Virus record (IMG/VR): IMGVR_UViG_3300035670_000670
Location: 1-37,162 of that record
Length of the DNA: 37,162 nucleotides
Origin: a virus
Reading direction: 5' to 3' (one strand)
A program made the translations under genes and the position numbers. The stretch's first letter is position 1. Every line of letters begins with the position of its first letter. Shown piece by piece: positions 7,963 through 15,925 of the stretch. The notes under the pieces were generated by a model. That model did no database searches, was not told where the DNA came from, and saw only the letters and a program-made list of their open reading frames with translations.

Positions 7963-9980
7963 TGATTAAAGGTCGTAGGAGGTAAAGTTTTGTTCATTTG
8001 CGCGATGATCAGGCGCGTCTGGGCGTCCATATCAGCCTTGTACTTGGCGGCTTCCTGCTGGCTTTGCAGCTTCATCGCCTCCAACTGCGCCTCAAACTGC
8101 TGCTTTTGCTGCTCCATCGCCATCTTGGTCTGGTTCTTGAGCTGCTCCATCTGCATTTGCTGTTGGAGTTTGGCCTGTTGTAGCGCCGCCTCCATCTGCA
8201 TACGGCTCTGCTCCATTTGGCCCTTCTGCTGCAACTCGGCCTGCTTGCCCTGCTGCTCGCCATCGGGCTGCTGTTGCTGCGCGGCCTGTGCCAACTGCTG
8301 CAACGTGGCGTCAATCTGACCCTCAATCGGGCGGGCAGCCTTAAACGCCTGCATACCAAAGCGCAGCAACTCCATCATCATCGGCACCATTTCGGGTGAC
8401 GCCTGACCAACCGGGAGCGCCTGCGCGAGGAACCCACCGAACGCCTGCAAGAATTGCAGCCTATCCTGCTTGTTCTGGTTCTCGTCCAGCATCACAAGCG
8501 AGTCAGAGGCAATGTCCACGCGGAAGTTACGCAGCGGCTTGTTGCGAATCAGCTCAATGGCTTGCGGGATCAACTGTTGATCCGCTGGCGTCATCTGGTT
8601 GGCAGCGGCATACGCCAGAATCGTCTCTGGCTGGTAGTGCATACACATGACCTGCGCTTTTAGCCGGATGAGTTCGGCGGCAAACATCGCCACCTCCTCC
8701 TGCATAGAGCGCAGTCTTAATCCTGCGTATTGTCCTTTGATTTGCTGCGCCGTTGCGGTTTCCGACGCTGCCGAGACGCCGCGAATAATGTCCGCGATGC
8801 CCGTAATTTCGTAGATTTGGCTCTTGATGTCCTCTCTGGCTCGGTAGCATTGGAGGAGGGCGTTGGCGAGCGTGTCCAGCGGGAGAAGGTCAATGCTGCC
8901 TTTAAGGCCGCCCTTCTCGCTGAAAGCCATCCACTTATCAACTGGAATAAGCGCATTGTTGTCGCCCTCCGTCATCAAGCGTTGCAGCGCAGGCTGGCTG
9001 GCGTCGTACACGCCACGCACACGCAGCGATTTCACCAAGCCGTCAATGCGGTCGGAGAGAATGTCCAACTCCATCGCCTGATCTTGGTACAGCACGAAGT
9101 CGGGAACCGGGACGAGCGTATCGCTGGTCGTCGTGGCGTACAGCGGGCGCGGGCAGGGGAAGAATCCCTCAAGGCCGAGCGGGTCGTCACGCACATCAAT
9201 GATCTGCGGCATACCTTTGGAGAACCAGTAAACCTTCTGGGTTTCTTTGTCCCAAAGTTCACAAATCTTGGCACGGTTATAGAGGCGCTTGTTTTCGTTG
9301 TAGGCGTTAAGCGGTTCTGGGCCTTGGTCTAGCGGTATCTTGGCCGCCATTTCTTCGCCAAAACGCTCTACGAGCGCCTCGCGGGTCATGTAGACCCAGC
9401 GCCACACCTGTCCGACTTCTTCCCATGTGCGGGCGGTGCTGTGGCCAAAGTCGCGCCAATGGACGTAATCCACCGGGGCGCACTCGTACTCAATCTGCTC
9501 AAGGTTCGGCGGCGCACCCTCACCCTGCTCAATGTTCGGGGTGACCGATACGCCGTCATCCTCAATGCCAATCGGTGCGGTGTGCGGCTCGTACCGTACC
9601 CACGCCGTGCCGCGTCCACCGAGGAAGCGATCCTCTACGCAATACGCCATCGTTGAGCGGTAATCAGGGTAATGCTCAATTTCAAAATCAATGGCGCGTT
9701 CTAGCAACTGTCCTGCCACGCGGCCAACGGGGTCGTTGTCACCAAAGCGGCGGCTGATGTCGGCTTTCGGAAGCTTGGCGTACACGGCAGGCTTGAGCGT
9801 CTGCACGTTGCTCCAGAGAATGTTGAATTTGGCCGATTCAGTCAGCGTCTGCCCACGGGTGTCGTCGCGGTAACGCTTGATGATCTTCTTGGTACGCGCC
9901 GTCCACTTGGCGAATTCGCTGTCGTACTGCCCGATAATGCGGAGGTACTTGTTGAGTTCCGGCTGTACCAGTACGTCCAT
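7959..9980 (-). CDS. portal protein, P22-like
   Basis: At 673 residues it has the size of P22-type portals. The N-terminal part contains ESAKFNILWSNVQTLKPAVY and KADISRRFGDNDPVGRVAG, characteristic of this portal group. The centre includes WRDFGHSTARTWEEVGQVWR and SQIYEITGIADIIRGVS. The final 140 residues are Gln/Met/Lys-rich coiled coil (QMEQLKNQTKMAMEQQKQQF), comparable with the P22 barrel helix. The portal forms the dodecameric DNA channel at one vertex and docks the terminase. It lies downstream of the terminase genes in the same direction, with two small genes between. Confidence 0.9.
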   Translation of the reverse strand: MDVLVQPELNKYLRIIGQYDSEFAKWTARTKKIIKRYRDDTRGQTLTESAKFNILWSNVQTLKPAVYAKLPKADISRRFGDNDPVGRVAGQLLERAIDFEIEHYPDYRSTMAYCVEDRFLGGRGTAWVRYEPHTAPIGIEDDGVSVTPNIEQGEGAPPNLEQIEYECAPVDYVHWRDFGHSTARTWEEVGQVWRWVYMTREALVERFGEEMAAKIPLDQGPEPLNAYNENKRLYNRAKICELWDKETQKVYWFSKGMPQIIDVRDDPLGLEGFFPCPRPLYATTTSDTLVPVPDFVLYQDQAMELDILSDRIDGLVKSLRVRGVYDASQPALQRLMTEGDNNALIPVDKWMAFSEKGGLKGSIDLLPLDTLANALLQCYRAREDIKSQIYEITGIADIIRGVSAASETATAQQIKGQYAGLRLRSMQEEVAMFAAELIRLKAQVMCMHYQPETILAYAAANQMTPADQQLIPQAIELIRNKPLRNFRVDIASDSLVMLDENQNKQDRLQFLQAFGGFLAQALPVGQASPEMVPMMMELLRFGMQAFKAARPIEGQIDATLQQLAQAAQQQQPDGEQQGKQAELQQKGQMEQSRMQMEAALQQAKLQQQMQMEQLKNQTKMAMEQQKQQFEAQLEAMKLQSQQEAAKYKADMDAQTRLIIAQMNKTLPPTTFNQ

Positions 9981-9982
9981 CT

Positions 9983-10276
9983 TTATTTCCCCTCGTTACG
10001 GGCGCTGATTGCCTTGGCCTTGGCCTTGGCTTCTGCCTTGCTACCTGCGCCCCAAGCCTTGAGGGCAAGCGCAAGGCGCGTGGGCTTACCGTTCTTTTCC
10101 ATCGGCCCCGGCATATTGCCCATGCGGGCGAGGAACGAGGCGCGGCGCGGGTTGTCACCCTTCTTCACCGGGGGCTTCAATGTGCCACCCGTCTCGGCTT
10201 TGTAGGAAGCGCGACCCTTGGCGTTTAAACCGCCCTTCGGGTTCTTGCCCTCGCTACGCTGCCACGCTGCGCTCAC
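9983..10276 (-). CDS. small basic conserved phage protein
   Basis: This is a 97-residue Lys/Arg/Ala/Gly-rich protein with a GTG start. The start overlaps the upstream stop as GTGA. It opens MSAAWQRSEGKNPKGGLNAKGR and continues KGDNPRRASFLARMGNMPG. Such small basic proteins recur near phage terminase and portal genes. The extreme basic charge suggests nucleic-acid binding or a structured small virion component, but there is no recognised domain. Two bases separate it from the portal ATG, so cotranslation is likely. Confidence 0.65.
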   Translation of the reverse strand: MSAAWQRSEGKNPKGGLNAKGRASYKAETGGTLKPPVKKGDNPRRASFLARMGNMPGPMEKNGKPTRLALALKAWGAGSKAEAKAKAKAISARNEGK

Positions 10277-10431
10277 TTGTTTTCCTTCTTGGCCGTCTTG
10301 GCCGATTCGCGGAACGCCTTGGCGGTCGGTGCGCCGGGGTCGCCGGGCTTACGCATACGCTCACCCGAACCAGCCTTGATGCGCTCTTGTTTCGCCAAAA
10401 TGTTGGCGTACAGACCGGGTTTGCGGTTCAT
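10273..10431 (-). CDS. 52-residue conserved phage protein (missed by length cut-off)
   Basis: The frame from the ATG at 10429-10431 to the TGA at 10273-10275 encodes a 52-residue basic protein: MNRKPGLYANILAKQERI, then GSGERMRKPGDPGAP, then TAKAFRESAKTAKK. The motif GLYANI followed by an Arg/Lys helix and AGSGE-MRKPG is one I recognise as recurrent in small proteins near phage terminases. Both ends are coupled: its ATG overlaps the preceding stop (ATGA), and its stop overlaps the next GTG (GTGA). Function unknown. The frame is almost certainly real because it fills the gap exactly. Confidence 0.75.
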   Translation of the reverse strand: MNRKPGLYANILAKQERIKAGSGERMRKPGDPGAPTAKAFRESAKTAKKENK

Positions 10432-10721
10432 ACGTAATCGCTGAACAAGCCGACGACGCGGCAGTTGCTGTTGCCCGAGCAGGTCGCCGTAATCGCGCCC
10501 TTCGTGCCAACCTCCAGCGGGATCACGTACACGCCAGCGGCCTGCGTTGCCGGGATGCTGACAAGGGCAACGCCGTTGTCGCTCACGATGCAGGTTGCTT
10601 CGGTGTTGCTCTGCACGTTGACGATAACGCTGTGCAAGTACGCACCGGCTGCGCCGAACGTGCTGCTGCTGGTGGCCGCCACGGCAACGTAGTTGTTACG
10701 AACGGGACTAATCGCGGTCAT
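10428..10721 (-). CDS. small Ala/Val/Thr-rich protein of unknown function
   Basis: The start MTAISPVRNNYVAV at 10721 is preferred: a GGAGGG Shine-Dalgarno stands just upstream, and the ATG overlaps the terminase stop (ATGA). This gives 97 residues. The protein reads as all beta (YLHSVIVNVQSNTEATCIVSD, then GVYVIPLEVGTKGAITATC), like small phage head or decoration proteins, and has two Cys residues near the C-terminus. It lies between terminase and portal. A structural role is inference. Confidence 0.6.
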   Translation of the reverse strand: MTAISPVRNNYVAVAATSSSTFGAAGAYLHSVIVNVQSNTEATCIVSDNGVALVSIPATQAAGVYVIPLEVGTKGAITATCSGNSNCRVVGLFSDYV

Positions 10722-12058
10722 ATCCTTGCCCTCCGAGAGCCTTGGCGGTCGTGAACCGCCCACATATCGTTAAGTGTCACGGTGTTTTCTGGCCCGACGA
10801 TTAGCGGTTTAGGCTCAAGGGTCGGGGTCTTGTCAGCCTGTTCGGCGTATGATACCGCAAGCATACGGAAAGCGTCACTCGGGTGGCTAGTCCAATCGTG
10901 ACGCGGTGACTGCCTGTACGCTTTCTTATCTTCGTCGTACTCGCGCTGATACTGACGCAACGCCTCAATGCCCTCTCGGCACTTCTCTGCGTCAAACCAC
11001 ACACGCGGCAGAATCATACGCACAGCCTGTATGCCGCTCTGTACTCCAATGTCGGGAACGACAGCGAGTTTGGCAACATCAAGGTGTGATGCGAGCTGCT
11101 CAATGATGCTCTTGCCAGTCTGTAGACTCTTGGCTCTAGCGTCGTGCGGCAAGTAGTGGCGGGCGTACTGATACCGCTTTGCCATCACCGTGCCTGCGAT
11201 GTCGTAGATGTCAGCACCCGATACGGCGTGGAAGTCTATAACGCGGATTTCCCCACGCCCGATCTGGTAGAACCAAATGGCGGTGTCGTCCCGATAACCC
11301 AAGTCCCACGCGGTGTACACGGGATAGTTGGGATCGTACGGCACTTGGCAGATGCGCCCTTGCTGCTCTGCCTCTCGCATTTCCTTGCCAAAAAAAGCGC
11401 CGAGGATCGCAGCCTCAAAGCTGCACTCGTACTCCTGTAGGTACTGATCCTCGGCTAACTGCGCCCGCGCTGCCGCTAGTTCCCCTGCGGGCAGGAGTCC
11501 CGAGGTGGATGCAGGCAAGCGCAACAGGAACCACTCGCTAGGGAGACGAGTAGCGGTTTCGTAAATCTCCCAAAACTGGTTCTTGCCCTTGGGCGTACCG
11601 CCAAATACGCACCACCCGGTTTTGTCGCTCAAACTCGGCCTCAAGACGTTCCCAAATACGCTAGGCCGAAAGTCGCCATATTCGTCTAGGTAAAGGCCGT
11701 CAAAGCCTAGGCCGCGCATGGCGTCAGCGTTGTCGGCACCGAACAATCTGATCTGACTGCCGTTGAACAACGTGATAGTCAATTCTTGCTCGTTCTTACT
11801 GTCGGTAACGGGCGCGGCGAACTCCAGAAAATATTGCCATGCAACGGCCTTGGCCTGCGATCTGTACGGCGCTACATAACCGAACAAGCCACGCTCGCCC
11901 TGATACGTCACGGCTGCCCGGATGATGTCGTTAACGGCTGCGACTGTTTTACCAGCGCGACGATGAGCGACTAGGCAAGCCCACCGCTGCGTTCGGTTGT
12001 GGAAAGGCATGAACGCCTTTCGGGGGCGGTATGGGATGACTACTCGGGAGCCATCCAT
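10718..12058 (-). CDS. terL: terminase large subunit (packaging ATPase and nuclease)
   Basis: The 446-residue product carries a Walker A-like motif AHRRAGKT at residues 31-38 and a Walker B motif GLYLDEYGD near 121-128, with acidic D125 and E126. The RNase H-like nuclease domain begins around AWDLGYRDDTA (D252 region), with later conserved SHPSDAFRM near residue 410. It pumps DNA into the prohead through the portal and cuts the concatemer. Its ATG lies inside the end of the small-subunit gene (19-base overlap). Whether packaging is headful cannot be proved here, but the P22-like neighbours make it plausible. Confidence 0.93.
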   Translation of the reverse strand: MDGSRVVIPYRPRKAFMPFHNRTQRWACLVAHRRAGKTVAAVNDIIRAAVTYQGERGLFGYVAPYRSQAKAVAWQYFLEFAAPVTDSKNEQELTITLFNGSQIRLFGADNADAMRGLGFDGLYLDEYGDFRPSVFGNVLRPSLSDKTGWCVFGGTPKGKNQFWEIYETATRLPSEWFLLRLPASTSGLLPAGELAAARAQLAEDQYLQEYECSFEAAILGAFFGKEMREAEQQGRICQVPYDPNYPVYTAWDLGYRDDTAIWFYQIGRGEIRVIDFHAVSGADIYDIAGTVMAKRYQYARHYLPHDARAKSLQTGKSIIEQLASHLDVAKLAVVPDIGVQSGIQAVRMILPRVWFDAEKCREGIEALRQYQREYDEDKKAYRQSPRHDWTSHPSDAFRMLAVSYAEQADKTPTLEPKPLIVGPENTVTLNDMWAVHDRQGSRRARI

Positions 12059-12294
12059 GTCACTTCTACCTTGATCTTGTCGCCGTTGTTGCCCGTGTGT
12101 TCGTGACGGGCGAGCTTCGGCACATGGTATTCAATGACATCCATCATGCAGCGCCATGCGGCTTCTGCGCCTTTCGTCTCGTAGATTTCGTCCAGCCAAA
12201 TGTTAAGGCGATGGGCGTTGCCGTCTACAAGACGGGCTATTGCTTCCCGAGCCTCTGCGGTTGCCTTGTTGGGCGATCCTTTTGGTCTTGGCAT
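12040..12294 (-). CDS. terS: probable terminase small subunit
   Basis: This is an 84-residue protein directly upstream of and overlapping the large terminase gene. The N-terminus MPRPKGSPNKATAEAREAIA is basic and is followed by short helices (AHRLNIWLDEIYETKGAEAA). That pattern is frequent in small DNA-recognising proteins beside TerL. It is shorter than most small terminases (usually 100-180 residues), so it could instead be a truncated or minimal version. Upstream, a 39-base AT-rich gap separates it from the chimeric protein gene. The assignment is mainly positional. Confidence 0.6.
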   Translation of the reverse strand: MPRPKGSPNKATAEAREAIARLVDGNAHRLNIWLDEIYETKGAEAAWRCMMDVIEYHVPKLARHEHTGNNGDKIKVEVTWMAPE

Positions 12295-12333
12295 AGGGCT
12301 TATTTATGCACAAATGAAACAATAATTAAAGTG

Positions 12334-13257
12334 TTAGCGCTTATACGGTGTTGCGGCAATATTTGCCAAATCCAATTTCCTGACTTCGCTTGGAGTCAAC
12401 ATCCAATTTCCATCTACAAACTTGAAAGGAACGCCTTTTTTCCGCAGACGTTGATAAATTGCATCAGCGGCGTCACTCCTTATACCGCTTGAGGTAAATC
12501 CCGCACCTTTTTCTTGCGCTATTGCTAGCGCTTCCAAATACATTTCTGTTGCTGTTCCCGTGCCTTTTGGCGCATCGCCAAATGCTTCTAAATCTACAAA
12601 TACATTTCCAATCTCTTGACCAACTGCTGGCTTTTCTAACCCAACCGATAAACGAACTGATCCATCGCCAATTTCGCGCTCTAAAGTCCATTTACCAGCC
12701 AAATCCGACGAATTGCTTTGGTTCGCTCCACCAATCACAAGCGATTGCTTTACTGGCCGAATTAAATCTCCGGTATCTGGATCAAACCCCAAAAAAACTT
12801 TCTGCGTTGCTTGATCCTTTACGTCTTGGAATTGTTTTGCATAATTTTCCTTTGATTTATCTATTTTTACGTCTTTCATCATCGGGCCGCCCTTACGTGG
12901 GCCGAGCATTTCGCCAATGACCTCGCCTGCGCCCAACGGGCCGCTGGTGGCTTTCTGGGCGGTGTAGCGCAGAGCGTCAGCGATGACCGAGGGATCGCGG
13001 ATAACGGCTCTGCCTGTCTCGTAGACGCTTTTGGCGGTGCCTACGGGGTCGGTGATGATGCCCTTGATGCCCTCTAACTGGTTGGTCAGGCCTTCGCCTA
13101 GCCCGATAGAAAGGTTTTCTAGGTTGGTGCGAAAGTCTGCCCGAGAGGCAGGTTGGGCGGGGGTCGTGACTAACCCCGGCACCGATTCCATCATTCTGCG
13201 GCGGCGTTCTTCCTCGTAGGCGAGGGCAGCAGCAAGGCGGCTGCGGTCAGCGGCCAT
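12334..13257 (-). CDS. chimeric protein: phage polyvalent-like N-terminus, GNAT-like C-terminus
   Basis: The first about 115 of 307 residues (GEGLTNQLEGIKGIITDPV, then GRAVIRDPSVIADALRYTA) look like segments of phage large polyvalent proteins injected with DNA. The remainder is different in character. It is Lys/Asp/Asn-richer and ends with a stretch resembling the acetyl-CoA-binding helix and following strand of GNAT enzymes: GTGTATEMYLEALAIAQEKG, then SDAADAIYQRLRKKGVPF. The DNA under this second part (about 12334-12880) is visibly richer in A/T than its neighbours. The start directly follows the upstream stop (TAAATG). Both domain calls are by pattern only. Confidence 0.5.
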   Translation of the reverse strand: MAADRSRLAAALAYEEERRRRMMESVPGLVTTPAQPASRADFRTNLENLSIGLGEGLTNQLEGIKGIITDPVGTAKSVYETGRAVIRDPSVIADALRYTAQKATSGPLGAGEVIGEMLGPRKGGPMMKDVKIDKSKENYAKQFQDVKDQATQKVFLGFDPDTGDLIRPVKQSLVIGGANQSNSSDLAGKWTLEREIGDGSVRLSVGLEKPAVGQEIGNVFVDLEAFGDAPKGTGTATEMYLEALAIAQEKGAGFTSSGIRSDAADAIYQRLRKKGVPFKFVDGNWMLTPSEVRKLDLANIAATPYKR

Positions 13258-13626
13258 TTACTTAAAACGCTCCAGCTTGTACGACAGCGCGGCGATCTCG
13301 CCGACGATCTCGTCAATGATGTTCTGCAAATCGGTGTCTTTCGGCAGGTCGCCCCGAATGCCCTTAACAAACGTCAGCAGGCTGTCGGCGTAAGCGGCTG
13401 CGTCCTTTTGCACCTTGAACCCGTCTGGGTAATCGTCCAGCGGGATGATGCCGTGATGACCCTGATACGCCTCGGCGTACTTGTCGGCCAAGTCCACGAT
13501 GTTCTCGTAGTAGTGGCCGAGTGCCTTGTGGGCGGCGTAGCTGGCGGTGTTGAGGTGCAAGTAATGAGCCGCTGTGCTGCTATGCAGCAAAACACCTACA
13601 AACTCGGCGGCATCTTTATGGCTCAT
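13258..13626 (-). CDS. ferritin/Dps-like four-helix phage protein (DUF5856-like)
   Basis: The 122-residue, fully helical protein contains HYLHLNTASYAAHKALGHYY, then ENIVDLADKYAEAYQG. These are His and Glu/Asp-spaced helices resembling the DUF5856 phage family and, more distantly, Dps/ferritin proteins. Helices at about 1-25, 28-55, 70-90 and 98-120 fit a four-helix bundle. His and Glu/Asp positions could form a metal site. Its ATG overlaps the upstream methyltransferase stop (ATGA). Function is not known; metal binding is inference. Confidence 0.55.
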   Translation of the reverse strand: MSHKDAAEFVGVLLHSSTAAHYLHLNTASYAAHKALGHYYENIVDLADKYAEAYQGHHGIIPLDDYPDGFKVQKDAAAYADSLLTFVKGIRGDLPKDTDLQNIIDEIVGEIAALSYKLERFK

Positions 13627-14234
13627 TGGGCGGTCAACCGTAAGTTGGGCAGGATGATTGCAGTCGTAGCATCACCCACGGCAAAACGCTCTGTCAACTG
13701 TCGCTCTGGCGGGTAAACCAATATCCGATTTGACAGGTTTATCTGCATAGCGTTCCAGACGCCTTTTTCTATGCCCTCAAAGTCATCAAGGGTAATAATG
13801 GTGTCGGGGTGGAACAGCCGCTCAAGGTGCGCCCGATCATTGGGTTGTAGCCGACCGTCTATGTGCAGGTGGTCTATCGTTCCATCCAGTTTGGCGAGCA
13901 TTTCGGTGCTGCTGCTGTGGTACTGCGTGACGTTCGCGTAAATCGGCAGCTTGAAGTTGTGCGTCATGTCGCAGGTATGCACCTCGGTGTCGCCCCGAGC
14001 CAGCACAAACGTGGATTTGCCGATATAAGTGCCGATTTCCACCACGCGCTTCGGTCGGAAATACCGCTTTACCGCCCACAGGGCAATGAGGCTAGCGTTG
14101 TTGGTGGAACCTGTCTGGCGGTCAGGGTCTAGCGCCTCAAGGTCGCTGATCCGCTGCCACGGTAAATCTTCCAATCCGTCAAACAGCGTGTCCCAAATAG
14201 CCCTAGACAGTCGCTTACGGTTTAAGTTCAGCAT
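13623..14234 (-). CDS. class I SAM-dependent methyltransferase (Methyltransf_24-like)
   Basis: This 203-residue protein has the SAM-binding motif I VVEIGTYIGKST at about residues 64-75. An acidic strand VHTCDM follows, then DHLHIDGRLQPNDRAHLERL and IITLDDFEG, as in the CmcI/TylF/Methyltransf_24 group, which often methylates sugars. AGAGGA stands upstream of its ATG. Its start codon is only 11 bases from the divergent start of the plus-strand glycosyltransferase gene. It feeds directly into the ferritin-like gene. The substrate is unknown; the adjacent glycosyltransferase makes a glycan plausible. Confidence 0.7.
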   Translation of the reverse strand: MLNLNRKRLSRAIWDTLFDGLEDLPWQRISDLEALDPDRQTGSTNNASLIALWAVKRYFRPKRVVEIGTYIGKSTFVLARGDTEVHTCDMTHNFKLPIYANVTQYHSSSTEMLAKLDGTIDHLHIDGRLQPNDRAHLERLFHPDTIITLDDFEGIEKGVWNAMQINLSNRILVYPPERQLTERFAVGDATTAIILPNLRLTAQ

Positions 14235-14245
14235 ATATTCCTCTT

Positions 14246-14902
14246 ATGCGCTTCGTATTTTTCCACGTAGGCGACGACATCGCCCTGCCGACCAAAATGG
14301 TTGCGTCCATCCATGCCCACAACTCGGGCGCGGAGGTGATCCAAGTCACAGACGGTCACACCCCAACTATCCCGGGCGTCACCACCACCGTTGTGATGGA
14401 CATTGACCGCCGTCACCTGATGCTCGCCAGAACGGCGGCGTGGGCGAATTTGGGGCTGGATAGCCCTGCCCTCTACCTTGACACCGACATGATCGTAAAC
14501 GCCCCCATAGACGTTGACGGCGCGTTGGGGAAGGGCGTTGTGGCGATGTGTCGGCGTACCTTCAACCGGGACGCGATCTTTAACACCCACCAGCGCGGCC
14601 AAGACTTTTCTGAGTACGCCGGTAAAACGCTGGACGAGCTGTACCCCTATGTTGGGTGCTGCACCATCACGGCTGATTGGGGTGTGTGGGCAGACCTGAC
14701 CGAAATGTACATGGCGCTGCCCGACAAATTCAAAGTCTGGTACGGCGACCAAGAGGTTCTGCGGGAATACGCCAAACGGCACAAGGTCGTTGACCTGCCC
14801 GAGCATGAGTGGGCGTGTTTGCCAGAGCATATGGCTGGTCGCCCGCTGATTACGCACTACAAGGGTCAACGCAAAGCCCTCATCTTGAATGCTCCGGCCT
14901 GA
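14246..14902 (+). CDS. GT-A-type glycosyltransferase-like protein, lone plus-strand gene
   Basis: The 218-residue protein opens MRFVFFHVGDDIALPTKMVA and has a hydrophobic strand ending in a DXD motif (ALYLDTDMIVN), the metal and nucleotide-sugar site of GT-A enzymes. Later motifs are AELYPYVGCCTI-like and a C-terminal HYKGQRK. This layout is close to GT8-like transferases. It is the only plus-strand gene within the leftward arm. It diverges from the methyltransferase gene with 11 bases between starts and overlaps the VRR-NUC gene end-to-end by 23 bases. No Shine-Dalgarno is visible before its ATG. It looks like an inserted accessory gene. Confidence 0.65.
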   Translation: MRFVFFHVGDDIALPTKMVASIHAHNSGAEVIQVTDGHTPTIPGVTTTVVMDIDRRHLMLARTAAWANLGLDSPALYLDTDMIVNAPIDVDGALGKGVVAMCRRTFNRDAIFNTHQRGQDFSEYAGKTLDELYPYVGCCTITADWGVWADLTEMYMALPDKFKVWYGDQEVLREYAKRHKVVDLPEHEWACLPEHMAGRPLITHYKGQRKALILNAPA

Positions 14903-15203
14903 TCGCTTCGGTATAACGCTCGTATAGCTCTTTTACGGCGTCTTGGGGGTCACGGGCGACGTAATACTCGCCCCTAGCCTCAAATGTCTTTCGGAACGCC
15001 TCCTGCGCTTCCCGCAGCTTTCCCTTTGGCATCTTGATTTCCACCCAACATACCCACGGTGTCCCGTCCGGGAGTGGGCGGGTAACGAGTTTGTCGGGAA
15101 TGCCCTGCCCTGCCTTGCCAAAGTCGGTGACCGTGAACCCGGCTTTGCGTAGCGCCTCGGTGATGATGGCGTCGTTCCCGTCACGGCGGGCGGCGTGTCT
15201 CAT
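14880..15203 (-). CDS. VRR-NUC-type nuclease
   Basis: This is a 107-residue protein with the PD-(D/E)XK layout of VRR-NUC domains. It has GIPDKLVTRPLPDG (the catalytic Asp), then WVCWVEIKMPKGKL (Glu-x-Lys), then REAQEAFRKTFEARG, in which the conserved Gln lies. Phage VRR-NUC proteins are small nucleases thought to act on branched or structured DNA in recombination or packaging. The start overlaps the methyltransferase stop as ATGA. Its 3' end overlaps the convergent glycosyltransferase gene. Along with the early ERF, SSB-like and NinB-like genes it completes a recombination set, though it is carried in the other arm. Confidence 0.8.
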   Translation of the reverse strand: MRHAARRDGNDAIITEALRKAGFTVTDFGKAGQGIPDKLVTRPLPDGTPWVCWVEIKMPKGKLREAQEAFRKTFEARGEYYVARDPQDAVKELYERYTEAIRPEHSR

Positions 15204-15919
15204 CGGACTTTTAGCACCAACAGCTGCGGGTGGTACTGCATTTCCGAAAACACCCCGTTTTTGCTGTCTATCATCCGAGCGAGGGCGTCAAACAGGTTGG
15301 TAATCTGTTTGCGGTCGTTCGGCAGGGTGCTGTTGAAATTCCTGCGGAACCGCGCCGCGTAACCTTCATCGTAGGTGCAGGCCAAGTCCTCAATGACGTA
15401 GTAGCCGCCCGAGCGCACCCATGTCTGGCAATGCACCAGCGTATCCACAATGTCCTCGGCCATGTGGCTGCCGTCGTCCACGAATAGGTCTAGGGACTTG
15501 GCAGGCATGGAGTACCGACGCGGGTCAGCGATCTGGATACGCACGTTGTCCAAGTCTTTGCAGAGGTTCGCGCACTCGGGGCGTATGTCAAAACCCCATA
15601 TCACCGACGTAGGGCAGTAATTAGCCCACATACGCAATGAGGCACCACACGCCACGCCTACCTCTGCGATCTGCAACGGAAAGCGTTTGTGCGGGGCAAG
15701 TTCCGCAATCAGCTTTTCGTAGACCTTGGTGTAGCCGTGCTTGATGTTGCCTTTGTCGCTGCCGTACAGGTCGGCAAGCCCCGTGAGCGAGACTTCCGCA
15801 AGGTCAATTTCACCCGTTTCCGGCGTGTATTCTTCGGGCGTGACGGTATCAAGGTAACGGCGAACGCCTCCTCGTTCCTTGCCTCGTTGATCAGCCTGCC
15901 TAGCCATATTCGCCACCAT
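15200..15919 (-). CDS. SAM-dependent methyltransferase, macrocin-O-methyltransferase-like
   Basis: The 239-residue frame contains DLYGSDKGNIKHGYTKVYEK, then LQIAEVGVACGASLRMWANY (motif I), FDIRPECANL (acidic strand), then DLFVDDGSHMAEDIV. This series is typical of sugar O-methyltransferases related to antibiotic-pathway enzymes, and phages and cyanobacteria carry many. The start is ambiguous: ATG at 15919, with AAGGG about 11 bases upstream, or ATG at 15907, with GGTGG 7 bases upstream. It lies after a small unknown gene and before the nuclease gene. The substrate is unknown. Confidence 0.75.
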   Translation of the reverse strand: MVANMARQADQRGKERGGVRRYLDTVTPEEYTPETGEIDLAEVSLTGLADLYGSDKGNIKHGYTKVYEKLIAELAPHKRFPLQIAEVGVACGASLRMWANYCPTSVIWGFDIRPECANLCKDLDNVRIQIADPRRYSMPAKSLDLFVDDGSHMAEDIVDTLVHCQTWVRSGGYYVIEDLACTYDEGYAARFRRNFNSTLPNDRKQITNLFDALARMIDSKNGVFSEMQYHPQLLVLKVR

Positions 15920-15925
15920 ATCTGG

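Noticed and set aside
14228-14869. A long minus-strand frame opposite the lone glycosyltransferase
   Set aside because: The plus-strand product has a clear DXD motif and normal composition. The minus-strand product has no recognisable pattern and is a mirror of it.
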